A stretch of DNA of 64,000 nt. Origin: Polaribacter pacificus. Lineage in GTDB: Bacteria; Bacteroidota; Bacteroidia; Flavobacteriales; Flavobacteriaceae. Positions within the stretch are counted from its first letter, which is position 1. Every line of letters begins with the position of its first letter. Below are positions 46,331 to 55,763 of this stretch, one piece after another. The stretch spans positions 1,364,001 through 1,428,000 of the forward strand of contig NZ_CP150664.1 in assembly GCF_038024035.1 (NCBI RefSeq), read 5' to 3'. The notes under the pieces were generated by a model. The model had not been told where the DNA came from. It made no database searches and saw nothing but the letters and a program-made list of their open reading frames with translations. The translations under genes and the position numbers were made by a program.

Positions 46331-46626
46331 TGATGGCACAACTCTTAGACCATAGTTTACTCTTATATAGTATTGGAACAATTATTTTTATGTTAGTTAC
46401 ATATCTTTTCATTACTTTTAATCAGTTTAAAGTAACTGCTAGTCAATCTATCAGTGAACTAAAAAATGAGCTATTAAAAGAAAAAATTGTTCGCTATCAT
46501 TATCAAAAGTATACTAAAGAGCTAGAAAATTTGGAAGAATCAACCCAAATTAAATTTCAAAATATACGACTGAAAATCATGAATATGGATTTTACTTTGA
46601 GTGAGCTTTTTAAAAATTTATCTTAA
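46330..46626 (+). CDS. Small membrane-anchored coiled-coil protein
   Basis: The 98-residue product has one membrane helix (residues 8-29) and then a charged coiled coil (residues 38-98; SISELKNELLKEKIVRYHYQ). It starts within the stop codon of the preceding gene and ends two bases before the kinase gene, so the three are translated together. No family is recognised; it may link the secreted protein to the kinase. Confidence 0.6.
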   Translation: MMAQLLDHSLLLYSIGTIIFMLVTYLFITFNQFKVTASQSISELKNELLKEKIVRYHYQKYTKELENLEESTQIKFQNIRLKIMNMDFTLSELFKNLS

Positions 46627-46628
46627 AT

Positions 46629-48599
46629 ATGAATCATTCATTCGTAAAAAAACCAACAACTTATTTAGCACTATTATTTCTTTTTCTAGTTGGAGGACTG
46701 TCTGTATATGGGCAACAAGAAAAAATAGACCAGTTAAAAAAGGACTTATTAAAAAACAACTTAACAGATTCTGCAAAAATAAAGGTCTTTGGTGATTTGG
46801 GTTGGTATTATGGAAACATCAATATCGATTCTTCCTTTTTCTTTACAAAAAAAGGATTGGAGCTATCAATAGAAACAAAAAATCAGCAAGGTTTAGGGCA
46901 ATCCTACAATGATTTGGGCATCATTTTTTACAGAACATCTCAATACGATGATGCCATTATAAATTACAAAAAATCTTTAAACTTCAGAAAAAAACTCAAT
47001 GATTCTGTAGGGGTTGCTGGCTTGTACTCTAAAATCGCCATAACCTTTCAACAAATGGATGTATTGGATTCAGCTTTGTTTTACAACAAGAAAGCAACAA
47101 CAATATATGAGGCCTTAAAAATGGATCGATTTGTAGACACTAACTTAAGTAACGCTGCAAACATCTATCTAAATTTACAGCATTATCCGAAGGCCCTAGA
47201 AATCCAATTAGAAGTTTTAGAAAAAAGAAAGAAGAGAAACAATGTATTAGAATTGGCTGAATCTCATGTGAATATTGGAAACATTTATCAAAAGCTACTA
47301 GACTTTGAAAATTGTAAAAAATATTATGATATCGCAGAAAAACTTGGAGAAGAAAATAATTTAATTCGCCTTTTATCGCCTTTATATAACAATTATGGAA
47401 ATATTTATAGAAGTGAAGGCAACATAAAAGAAGCCCTTAAATACTACGAGAAAGCCTATGCGATTCGAAAAACATTAGATGACGAACATGGAATTGCAAG
47501 TGTTACCGGAAACCTAGCTGTTTTATATTTAGAAGAAGGAAAAATTAATCTTGCTAGTTTTTATTTTTATACTTCAATTGCAAAAGCAAAGAAGGTAAAA
47601 GCTAAAAAAATTGAATCAAATGCCTATAAAAGTTTAGCCATTTTAAAAAGCTATCAAAAAGAATTGGATAGTGCTTTTTGGTATCAAACAAAATTTAATG
47701 AGCTAGAAACAGAACTAAACAGTGAAAAAGTAATCAAACAGATAGCCGAAATTGAAACCAAGTATGAAACTGAAAAGAAAGAAAAAGAGATTGCTGTTCA
47801 AAAGGAACAATTGTTAAAAAATGAACTGCTCATTAAAAACAAAAATTTATACGCAATTTTAATTACCTCAGCTTTATTAATTCTAGGCATTATTTCTTTT
47901 GGTTATTACAAAAGGAATCAATTTAAGAAGAAACAATTACAAAAAGAGATTGACCTTAAAGATGCGCTTTCAGCCATTAAAACTCAAAACAGACTGCAAG
48001 AACAACGCTTGCGAATTTCTAGAGATTTACATGACAATATTGGGTCACAGCTTACTTTTATTATATCTTCTATTGACAATTTAAAATATGTTTCAAAAGA
48101 CATTGGCGAAAAACTTAGCACGAAGCTTTCTGAGATTAGCCTCTTTACTTCTGATACTATATTCCAATTGCGGGATACCATTTGGGCAATGAACAAAAAT
48201 GAAATCACTTTTGATGACATTCATACTCGTGTATTATCTTTTGTCGAGAAAGCAAAAACTGCCGCACCGAATACAAGTTTTAATGTCGACAATAAAGTTG
48301 ATCGTGAATTCTCATTTACTTCTATAGCTGGGATCAACGTATTTAGAGTGCTGCAAGAAGCCATCAACAATGCCATTAAGTACGCAGAGGCAACTGAAAT
48401 AAACATACTATTAACAACAAAGAATGATCACTTCTGTATTGAGATTTGTGACAATGGTAAGGGCTTTGACATCAAAACGGTCACTTTAGGCAATGGACTG
48501 AGTAATATGGAAAAAAGAATGCAAGAGATTGATGGCACTATACAAATAGACGCTACAGAAAACAAAGGCACTTGCATTGAGCTGTTATTAAATAAGTAA
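46629..48599 (+). CDS. TPR-domain sensor histidine kinase (HisKA_3 type)
   Basis: The 656-residue product begins with a signal peptide (LALLFLFLVGGLSVYG), then tetratricopeptide repeats (about residues 40-370), a coiled segment, a membrane helix (about 408-428) and a cytoplasmic kinase: the NarL-type HisKA_3 box RISRDLHDNIGSQLTF with phospho-accepting His near residue 468, and an HATPase domain with NAIKYAEATE, DNGKGFD and GNGLSNMEKRM. TPRs in the periplasm probably sense a peptide or a protein, but the ligand is unknown. It pairs with the response regulator at 48664. Confidence 0.93.
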   Translation: MNHSFVKKPTTYLALLFLFLVGGLSVYGQQEKIDQLKKDLLKNNLTDSAKIKVFGDLGWYYGNINIDSSFFFTKKGLELSIETKNQQGLGQSYNDLGIIFYRTSQYDDAIINYKKSLNFRKKLNDSVGVAGLYSKIAITFQQMDVLDSALFYNKKATTIYEALKMDRFVDTNLSNAANIYLNLQHYPKALEIQLEVLEKRKKRNNVLELAESHVNIGNIYQKLLDFENCKKYYDIAEKLGEENNLIRLLSPLYNNYGNIYRSEGNIKEALKYYEKAYAIRKTLDDEHGIASVTGNLAVLYLEEGKINLASFYFYTSIAKAKKVKAKKIESNAYKSLAILKSYQKELDSAFWYQTKFNELETELNSEKVIKQIAEIETKYETEKKEKEIAVQKEQLLKNELLIKNKNLYAILITSALLILGIISFGYYKRNQFKKKQLQKEIDLKDALSAIKTQNRLQEQRLRISRDLHDNIGSQLTFIISSIDNLKYVSKDIGEKLSTKLSEISLFTSDTIFQLRDTIWAMNKNEITFDDIHTRVLSFVEKAKTAAPNTSFNVDNKVDREFSFTSIAGINVFRVLQEAINNAIKYAEATEINILLTTKNDHFCIEICDNGKGFDIKTVTLGNGLSNMEKRMQEIDGTIQIDATENKGTCIELLLNK

Positions 48600-48663
48600 A
48601 ACAGCTTATTGAGTTGCGAAAACAAAAAGAGTACATTTGAATGAATCAACAAAGTAAGTTTCT

Positions 48664-49317
48664 ATGAGTATTAAGATTTGTATAGCAGAAGACAACTATT
48701 TTTTAGCAAAAGCCATTCGTGAAAAAATTTTATTTTTTGATGATATCTCATTTAAATTTACTGCCGTAAACGGAGCAGAGTTAATCGGAAAACTTGAAGA
48801 AAACCACAATATTGATGTTATTCTGATGGATATTCAGATGCCAGAAATGGATGGCATTAAAGCCACAGAGATAGTAAAATCAAAGTACCCACATATAAAG
48901 GTTATCATGCTTACCGTAGTTGATGATGACGATTATGTGTTTAATGCCATCAAGGCTGGAGCAAATGGATACCTGCTAAAAGAGATAAATCCAGAAAAAT
49001 TACACCAATGTATTTTAGAAGTCATGCAAGGGGGCGCACCTATGACTCCAAGTATTGCCTTAAAAACTTTAAATTTATTAAGAAACCCTATTTCTGATCA
49101 AGCTAAAAAAACAACAACTGAAAATATTAGTTTAAGCAATCGCGAAATTGAAATTTTAGAGCACTTAAGTAAAGGTTTAAAATACAACGATATAGCTGAT
49201 AATTTAATCATTTCACCTGCGACTGTAAGAAAACACATCGAAAATATTTACAAAAAACTACAAGTACATAATAAAATTGAAGCACTGTTAAAAGCACAAC
49301 AACACAAATTAATTTAA
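48664..49317 (+). CDS. NarL/LuxR-type response regulator
   Basis: The 217-residue product has a receiver domain (phospho-acceptor Asp56 in VILMDIQMPEMDG; acidic pair Glu9-Asp10; Lys in GYLLKEINP) and a C-terminal LuxR helix-turn-helix (LSNREIEILEHLSKGLKYND, then IADNLIISPATVRKHIENIY). It is 64 bases behind the kinase gene and is the likely partner. It may act on the inverted-repeat sites upstream, an inference from position. Confidence 0.95.
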   Translation: MSIKICIAEDNYFLAKAIREKILFFDDISFKFTAVNGAELIGKLEENHNIDVILMDIQMPEMDGIKATEIVKSKYPHIKVIMLTVVDDDDYVFNAIKAGANGYLLKEINPEKLHQCILEVMQGGAPMTPSIALKTLNLLRNPISDQAKKTTTENISLSNREIEILEHLSKGLKYNDIADNLIISPATVRKHIENIYKKLQVHNKIEALLKAQQHKLI

Positions 49318-49375
49318 ATTAATTCGTTTTTTTTTATTAAATTTATCCCAGTAATCATAATTCCCCTCAATACAA

Positions 49376-49771
49376 ATGTTTAAAAAAGCACTTTTAGGAA
49401 TATTTATTGGAAGCTTGATTGGAGTCTTTACGACTTCTTTCTTCTTACCTACTGGTACCGCGATAAATGAATTATTCCTTACAAAAATTACTGCCACATC
49501 AATAATTACAGGGTTATTTAGCGGAATCTATGCTCACCTATCAAAATCGAAATTGCAAATATTTTTGATTTCCATTTTAATTGGAATGCTTGTCTTCTAC
49601 ACAAAATACCTGATTACAGGGCATAATTTTGACCCGCTAACTATGGGGGCTTTTACCGGCGCCTTATTGGGTGGTATTTTTGCTACTATTAGAAAAATTG
49701 AAGTATCGCTTACAGTGATGCGTCGATTACGAAGACATCGAGAAGCTGGCTTTAACAAATATGGCTATTAA
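49376..49771 (+). CDS. Hypothetical membrane protein
   Basis: The 131-residue product has a membrane helix at residues 5-26 and two more around 38-58 and 60-75, and a Gly-rich segment MGAFTGALLGGIFATIRK before a basic C-terminal tail (MRRLRRHREAGFNKYGY). Likely an inner-membrane protein; no family recognised. It overlaps the convergent rhodanese gene by four bases. Confidence 0.6.
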   Translation: MFKKALLGIFIGSLIGVFTTSFFLPTGTAINELFLTKITATSIITGLFSGIYAHLSKSKLQIFLISILIGMLVFYTKYLITGHNFDPLTMGAFTGALLGGIFATIRKIEVSLTVMRRLRRHREAGFNKYGY

Positions 49772-50076
49772 AGATATTGGTCTACATTTTGCCAAGGTCC
49801 TCCATTAATAACATCCAAACCTTCTTTGGTTAAAAACTGAGTTGCTTGGGCGCTTCTCCCTCCACTTTTACAAACAGCGATTACAGGTTTTTTTAAGGCT
49901 TTAAGCTCATCTATTTTTAAGGGAATTAAATTTAATACGATATGCATTGCTCCATCGCTGTGCCCTTCATCCCATTCCATTTTTGTTCTTACGTCTAGAA
50001 CGACTGCTCCTCTTTCTAAATAATTTTTAATTTCTGAACTCATATCTTTTCTTTTAAATATATCTAATATTCCCAT
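49768..50076 (-). CDS. Rhodanese-like domain protein
   Basis: The 102-residue product is a single rhodanese domain: AVVLDVRTKMEWDEGH, then VIAVCKSGGRSAQATQFL with the active-site Cys, and GLDVINGGPW. Such single-domain proteins transfer sulfane sulfur or act as sulfur carriers. The gene follows the aromatic amino acid hydroxylase gene by twelve bases on the same strand. Confidence 0.92.
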   Translation of the reverse strand: MGILDIFKRKDMSSEIKNYLERGAVVLDVRTKMEWDEGHSDGAMHIVLNLIPLKIDELKALKKPVIAVCKSGGRSAQATQFLTKEGLDVINGGPWQNVDQYL

Positions 50077-50088
50077 TTAATTTATTTT

Positions 50089-51837
50089 TTAACTTTTACA
50101 CAAGTTTAATCCGTTAACAACAAGAGTCTTGTACTCTTCTTCTTGTGCTAATTTCTCTAAATAGTCTTTTAATTGATTTTCTATGGCATAGCCTCGCTGT
50201 TTTGATAGCTCATAAAGCTCTAATGGCAATAGCCAATCTTTTGGATACACTTGTTTAAGAGTGTCAAAAACAGAAGCTAGTTGCTGCTCATCACCTAAAT
50301 CATGAGTTCTATAATCTCGTACTTGACCGTACAATTTATATAGTGCCTTTTCTTGATCTGTATAGCTTAATTTATGCGTTTTAGTTTCTGACAACTTACT
50401 GGTGTTTTCAAATGAATTAGGGTCTGCCGGACCTGCATAGGCCGAAACAACTTTTTTGCCGACTGCCATATCATATATACCCCACGCAGGATCAAATAAA
50501 ATTTCATCCTGAAAACTAACCGTACAGTTTTTAAAAGAAATTAATAAAATCTCTCCTTTAAGGTTACGGGTTCCTGTAATTACTTCACCCACTACTTTGA
50601 CACCTCCTTCAAACTCTAAAACAGTTTGCTTGCCTTCATAGATTCCATAGACCTCTAAATCTCTTGGACTCATATCCTCTATTGGAATATTGATACCTTT
50701 TAATTTACCTACGGGACTTCCAAAACCTTCTGCATGGTATGAAACGCCATGTCCTATTAACTCTTTATCTTTACAAGACAAGGCAGTAGGCCCAGTAGTT
50801 TGAACGTACACAACGCTTTTATCATTTGCAATTACCCTGATAAAATGACCAGACACCTGAATTCCGGTACTCAATTCAATGGTACCTAAGTTTTCAGAAT
50901 CAATGAGTTTTTGCACACCAGACAAACCTCCAGTTCTTAATCCCATGGTACTTGCAAACTGTTCAAGAACCAAACTTAATTTTGCAAAATCTGGGGTAAC
51001 AAAAAGCTGGGGTTGTGGTTTGGTAATATCAAAACTAACTTTTGCGGCTTCTATAGAATAAGCTCTTTTTTCTACCTGATCAGTAAGACACCAAGCGCTT
51101 TCTCCAATAGAAGATAATAGCCCTGCTCCATAAATCTTTGGTTGCTCAAGACTACCAATCAAACCATATTCTACAGTCCACCAATGCAAGTTCCTTATCT
51201 GAGCCATTTCTGATAATTCGCCCATCGTATTTTGTGCAAGCTCTACTGCATCTTGTGCTTTTTTAATTTCATCTTCTGTAGAATTTGGATCCTCTTTTAA
51301 AATAGACAACAGTCTAATTGCTTCGTAAATTTCATGATCCTTAGCAGAAGAAATGGCTTTGCTTCCAATTTCTCCAAACCGTCTTAAATATTCTGCGTAC
51401 TCAGGATTTGCAATAATGGGTGCATGACCTGCAGCCTCGTGAATAATGTCAGGAGCTGGTGTATATTCTATATGATTGATCGTTCGCATATCAGATGCGA
51501 TGACCAAGACATTATAAGCTTGAAACTCCATAAATGCATTAGGCGGAATAAAGCCATCAACAGAGACAGCTGCCCATCCTATGTCCTTTAAAATTCGATT
51601 CATTCCTTCCATTTGCGGAATCGATGAAACAGAAATACCTGTTTTTTGTAAACCTTCTATATAAGACTCATGTGCTACTTTGCTAAGAAAATCAATATTC
51701 ATACGCATTACATAACGCCAAACTGCCTGATTCTGTGCTGTATATTCATCATAAGGTTGCTTAACAATGAATTTATGCAAGTGTTTAGGGAGTTTCCTTG
51801 TAATCTCATTCCAAATAATAGGACTGTCTTTTGTCAT
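50089..51837 (-). CDS. Aromatic amino acid hydroxylase with C-terminal extension
   Basis: The enzyme is an iron- and tetrahydropterin-dependent hydroxylase, probably of Phe. The start is ATG at 51837; the frame further upstream begins with a GTG. The N-terminal 330 residues carry the catalytic domain with iron ligands His133 and His138 in HEAAGHAPI and Glu223 in WWTVEYG. The remaining about 250 residues form an extra domain (VQTTGPTALSC, PAWGIYDMAVGKKVVSAYAG) that is not part of the bacterial PhhA core (about 300 residues). The role of the extension is unknown. The rhodanese gene follows. Confidence 0.85.
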   Translation of the reverse strand: MTKDSPIIWNEITRKLPKHLHKFIVKQPYDEYTAQNQAVWRYVMRMNIDFLSKVAHESYIEGLQKTGISVSSIPQMEGMNRILKDIGWAAVSVDGFIPPNAFMEFQAYNVLVIASDMRTINHIEYTPAPDIIHEAAGHAPIIANPEYAEYLRRFGEIGSKAISSAKDHEIYEAIRLLSILKEDPNSTEDEIKKAQDAVELAQNTMGELSEMAQIRNLHWWTVEYGLIGSLEQPKIYGAGLLSSIGESAWCLTDQVEKRAYSIEAAKVSFDITKPQPQLFVTPDFAKLSLVLEQFASTMGLRTGGLSGVQKLIDSENLGTIELSTGIQVSGHFIRVIANDKSVVYVQTTGPTALSCKDKELIGHGVSYHAEGFGSPVGKLKGINIPIEDMSPRDLEVYGIYEGKQTVLEFEGGVKVVGEVITGTRNLKGEILLISFKNCTVSFQDEILFDPAWGIYDMAVGKKVVSAYAGPADPNSFENTSKLSETKTHKLSYTDQEKALYKLYGQVRDYRTHDLGDEQQLASVFDTLKQVYPKDWLLPLELYELSKQRGYAIENQLKDYLEKLAQEEEYKTLVVNGLNLCKS

Positions 51838-51962
51838 AAAAGTGAACACTTAATTTACTTGATTTCTACTCCGTAAAGTTAATCATTTTGGTTTGGTTTT
51901 CAAGTTTTCTTTATAAAAAGCGCTATTTTAGTATCTTAGCAAAACCTAATTAAAAAATTTAA

Positions 51963-53069
51963 TTGAAAACTACTTCTCTTTACCGGTACACTCTAATTTT
52001 TTTGATTTTTTTTTGCTGGAATTGCCAACAAAAAAGCACCATCTCTATAGACCTTTCAAATAAAATTGTAACTCCCAAAACCTATGTTGTTCACAAGACA
52101 TCGTCTAACATGATTATTGATGGAAAAGCAGAGGAAGAGAGTTGGAAAACCGCTTTATTTACAGATGAATTTATAGACATTGAAGGTATTAAAACACCCA
52201 GTCAGAAGACACAAGTTAAAATGCTTTGGGATGAGGATTATTTATATGTCTATGCCAAACTTTATGAAGCACATATTTGGGGTGATATTACCAAGCGAGA
52301 TGCCGTAATCTACTACAACAATGATTTTGAAGTCTTTATAGACCCCTCTAACACAACTCATAATTATGGAGAAATAGAGATTAATGCATTGGGCACTGTT
52401 TGGGATTTAAACTTAAATAAGCCCTATTACTTAGGAGGTAAAGCAAAAAACAGCTGGCATTTAGAAAATCTTAAATCTGCAATTTATATTGATGGAACCA
52501 TAAACAACCCTGATGATTTAGACAATTTTTGGTCTGTAGAAATTGCCATTCCTTTAGCTAATATTTATGAGTTGAAAGCTGGAAGAAAAGGAGTTCCAAA
52601 AAACGAAGAACAGTGGCGCATAAATTTCTCAAGAGTTCAATGGGACTATGATCTAAAAAACAAACGCTATTCTAGAAAAAAGGAAGCTGGTAAATTTTTA
52701 CCAGAATACAACTGGGTTTGGTCAAATCAGGGAGCTATTAACATGCATTTACCAGAGAACTGGGGCTATCTTCAATTTTCGGATCAAACGGCTTCAAAAA
52801 AAATTAAATTTAAACAGCAAACAGATCATCTATCCGAGCAATTGAGCTATGCCTTGTTTCGTGAAATCGCTTTCAAAAGCCTTCAAAACTTAAAGACTGT
52901 AAAGCCTGGAACAGCAATTAATTTTGCAACAATTATTTATAAAGATTGCCAACTTGAAGCAAGTTTCTTAAAAACCTATGCCGGTTTTACAATCAAAACG
53001 ACAAACACAAAAACAGGGACTTCTTACATCATTAAAGAAGACGGAGCTCTCTTAAGAAAAACATCCTAA
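51963..53069 (+). CDS. Carbohydrate-binding family 9-like lipoprotein
   Basis: The start is TTG at 51963 followed by a lipoprotein signal (YTLIFLIFFCWNC; lipobox Cys near residue 21). The rest fits a CBM9-like domain: IDGKAEEESWKTALFTDEFI, VKMLWDEDYLYVYAKL, NDFEVFIDPSNTTHNYGEIE and WRINFSRVQWDYDLKN. Such proteins bind glycan ends. The next gene, a glycoside-hydrolase-like lipoprotein, begins 14 bases downstream, so the pair probably acts on one glycan. Confidence 0.85.
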   Translation: MKTTSLYRYTLIFLIFFCWNCQQKSTISIDLSNKIVTPKTYVVHKTSSNMIIDGKAEEESWKTALFTDEFIDIEGIKTPSQKTQVKMLWDEDYLYVYAKLYEAHIWGDITKRDAVIYYNNDFEVFIDPSNTTHNYGEIEINALGTVWDLNLNKPYYLGGKAKNSWHLENLKSAIYIDGTINNPDDLDNFWSVEIAIPLANIYELKAGRKGVPKNEEQWRINFSRVQWDYDLKNKRYSRKKEAGKFLPEYNWVWSNQGAINMHLPENWGYLQFSDQTASKKIKFKQQTDHLSEQLSYALFREIAFKSLQNLKTVKPGTAINFATIIYKDCQLEASFLKTYAGFTIKTTNTKTGTSYIIKEDGALLRKTS

Positions 53070-53082
53070 TCATTTTAGTATC

Positions 53083-54162
53083 ATGAAACAAATCATCCTT
53101 TTTATACTGCTTTCTGTTTTGTTTTCTTGTAAAACAAACACCTCCAAAGAACCTTCTAAAAAAAAGACATTTACTTTTAGCTCCTGGGGTTCAGCGGGTG
53201 CTAATTTTAAAGAACAAGACTGGGAAAAGAAACTAACCTATTATGATTCTTTGGGGATTAGTGAGCTTTTAATAGGAGCTTCTCCTGCGATTTTAGCAAA
53301 GTTAGTTCCGATGGCCGCTAAAAAAAACATTAAAATTCACGGCTGGATGTGGACACTTAACAGACCCGGTGACACTGTGGCTAAAAAACATCCCGAATGG
53401 TATGCAGTAAACAGAAAGGGTCAAAACTCATTAGACTACAGAGCGTATGTAGATTATTATCAATGGCTTAGCCCTTTTCATCCAGGTGCTAGAAATCACA
53501 TTATTAACAATGCCAAAAAGCTAATGGAAGTAAAGGGATTGGCTTCTGTTCATTTGGATTATGTTAGATACCCTGACGTTATTTTGGGAGCCGACTTACA
53601 ACCCAAATACAATTTAGTCCAAGAGACAGAAATGCCAGAATACGATTACGATTACCATCCAATAGCAAGAGCGGAATTCAAAAAAATCTTTGACAAAGAC
53701 CCACTAAATTTTAAACACCCTGAACTATCTACAGAGTGGCGTCAATTTCGACTAAATGCAATCACGAGTTTAGTGAATGAAATTAGTGACCTAGCACATG
53801 CAAAAAAATTAAAAGTAACGGCTGCTGTATTCCCTTTTCCAGAAATGTCTCGCCAAATGGTTCGTCAAGCATGGAATGATTGGAATCTAGACACCGCTTA
53901 CCCAATGCTATATCAAAACTTCTACAGAGAAAACATCAACTGGATTGGTTTTGCTACCAAACAAGGTGTCTCTGACGTCAGTTTTCCTGTGATTTCTGGG
54001 CTATATGCTCCTGGGTTAAAAGACCCAGCTGATTTAGAAAAAGCAATTAGAATTGCTAAAAAAAATGGTGCCTCTGGTATTTCTATATTTACAGCGGATG
54101 GTCTTTCAAAAGAACAAAAGGCTGTTTTTGTAAAATTAAAAAAAGAATGGGGCATCAAATGA
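53083..54162 (+). CDS. Family-10-like glycosyl hydrolase-related (GHL10) lipoprotein
   Basis: The 359-residue product has a lipobox (LLSVLFSCKTN). It forms a TIM-barrel-like enzyme with the GHL10 pattern: HGWMWTLNRPGD, LSPFHPGARNHIINN, HLDYVRYPDVILG, AFFPEM-like AAVFPFPEMSRQM and AYPMLYQNFY. Acidic residues in DYVRYPD and the Asp in WNDWNLDTAYP are candidate catalytic residues. It sits directly behind the CBM9-like gene. Substrate unknown. Confidence 0.82.
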   Translation: MKQIILFILLSVLFSCKTNTSKEPSKKKTFTFSSWGSAGANFKEQDWEKKLTYYDSLGISELLIGASPAILAKLVPMAAKKNIKIHGWMWTLNRPGDTVAKKHPEWYAVNRKGQNSLDYRAYVDYYQWLSPFHPGARNHIINNAKKLMEVKGLASVHLDYVRYPDVILGADLQPKYNLVQETEMPEYDYDYHPIARAEFKKIFDKDPLNFKHPELSTEWRQFRLNAITSLVNEISDLAHAKKLKVTAAVFPFPEMSRQMVRQAWNDWNLDTAYPMLYQNFYRENINWIGFATKQGVSDVSFPVISGLYAPGLKDPADLEKAIRIAKKNGASGISIFTADGLSKEQKAVFVKLKKEWGIK

Positions 54163-54230
54163 TCAATTTGACCTACTAAAAAAAGCCTACTCCTAAAAAA
54201 CTTTTGTATTTTTACACTTTATTTTTTAGG

Positions 54231-55748
54231 ATGAACAAAAAAGTACTTTTACTCATATTAGATGGCTGGGGGATTACTCAAAACCCAAAAGTATCGGCAA
54301 TTTTTAATGCCAAAACACCTTTTATCAACTCTTTGTCAGAAAACTTTCCTACTGCTTCTTTAAGAACAGATGGTGAGCATGTTGGCTTGCCAAAAGGACA
54401 AATGGGTAATTCTGAAGTTGGTCATATGAACTTAGGAGCTGGTAGAATTGTTTACCAAAACTTAGCGCGTATTAACAAAGCCATCGATGAAGGTACTTTA
54501 GCAAAAGAAGAAACCCTGATAGCTGCGTTTGATCATGCTAAAAAGCACAATAAAAAATTACACTTTGTAGGCCTTGTTTCTGACGGTGGAATTCACTCTC
54601 ATATTGAACATCTCAAAGGCTTATTAACTGCTGCTCATCAAAACCAAGTACAAAATGTATTTTTACACGCTTTTACAGATGGTAGAGATTGTGACCCTAA
54701 ATCAGGGAAGCAGTTTATTAAGAATATAGAAGAGCATATGCAGCAGACCACAGGAAGCCTAGCTACTGTCTCTGGGAGATACTATGCTATGGACAGAGAT
54801 CATCGCTGGGAACGCATAAAACTTACGTATGATGCTCTTGTAAATGGTCGTGGTGAAATGTCAAACAACGCCTTAGACAGCATCCAAGAATCCTATAACA
54901 ACGATATTACAGATGAGTTTATCAAACCCCTTGTATTAACAGACGAAACGGGAGCTCCCAAAGCGAAAATTGAGAAAGATGATGTGGTCATTTTTTTTAA
55001 TTTCAGAACGGATAGAGGAAGACAACTAACAAGTGCTTTAACTCAAGAAGATTATCCAGATTATCAAATGAAAAAATTGCCATTGTACTTTGTTACACTA
55101 ACAAATTACGATGATCGATTTAAGGATATCAAAGTTATTTACAACAGTGATAATTTAGACAACACTTTAGGAGAAGTATTAGAAAAAGCAGGAAAAAAAC
55201 AAATTAGGATTGCAGAAACAGAAAAATACCCACACGTTACTTTTTTCTTTTCTGGAGGTAGAGAAAAAGAATTTATTGGAGAAAAACGCTTATTGTGCCC
55301 TTCTCCTAAGGTAGCTACTTATGATTTGAAACCAGAAATGAGCGCCTATGAAATTACAGACGCTATCATCCCTGAGTTAGAAAAAGAAGAGGTAGATTTT
55401 ATCTGTTTAAACTTTGCGAATGGCGACATGGTTGGTCATACGGGTAATTTTGACGCAGCGGTAAAAGCATGTGAAGCTGTAGATATTTGCACTAAAAAAG
55501 TAGTGACAACAGCATTGGATCATGGATATACTACACTTTTAATTGCAGACCACGGAAATTGCGAAACAATGATGAATCCAGATGGTAGTCCAAATACATC
55601 GCACACAACAAATCCTGTGCCCATCATTTTAATAGACAACCAACTAAAATCAATAAAAAATGGTATCTTGGGCGATATTTCCCCTACCATTTTAAACTTA
55701 ATGGGTCTTAAAAAGCCCAAAGAAATGACACAAAATTCGCTTGTTTAA
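54231..55748 (+). CDS. gpmI: 2,3-bisphosphoglycerate-independent phosphoglycerate mutase
   Basis: The enzyme interconverts 3- and 2-phosphoglycerate in glycolysis. Starting at 54231 (MNKKVLLLILDGWG) the product has 505 residues, the usual length; an ATG at 54204 would add nine. Manganese and substrate motifs are visible: DGWG, the phosphoserine in MGNSEVGHMNLGAGR, VSDGGIHSH, DGRDCDP, NFRTDRGRQ, FANGDMVGHTG and ADHGNCETM. It follows the glycan genes but is a core metabolic gene. Confidence 0.97.
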   Translation: MNKKVLLLILDGWGITQNPKVSAIFNAKTPFINSLSENFPTASLRTDGEHVGLPKGQMGNSEVGHMNLGAGRIVYQNLARINKAIDEGTLAKEETLIAAFDHAKKHNKKLHFVGLVSDGGIHSHIEHLKGLLTAAHQNQVQNVFLHAFTDGRDCDPKSGKQFIKNIEEHMQQTTGSLATVSGRYYAMDRDHRWERIKLTYDALVNGRGEMSNNALDSIQESYNNDITDEFIKPLVLTDETGAPKAKIEKDDVVIFFNFRTDRGRQLTSALTQEDYPDYQMKKLPLYFVTLTNYDDRFKDIKVIYNSDNLDNTLGEVLEKAGKKQIRIAETEKYPHVTFFFSGGREKEFIGEKRLLCPSPKVATYDLKPEMSAYEITDAIIPELEKEEVDFICLNFANGDMVGHTGNFDAAVKACEAVDICTKKVVTTALDHGYTTLLIADHGNCETMMNPDGSPNTSHTTNPVPIILIDNQLKSIKNGILGDISPTILNLMGLKKPKEMTQNSLV

Positions 55749-55763
55749 AAGCATAATACCCCT

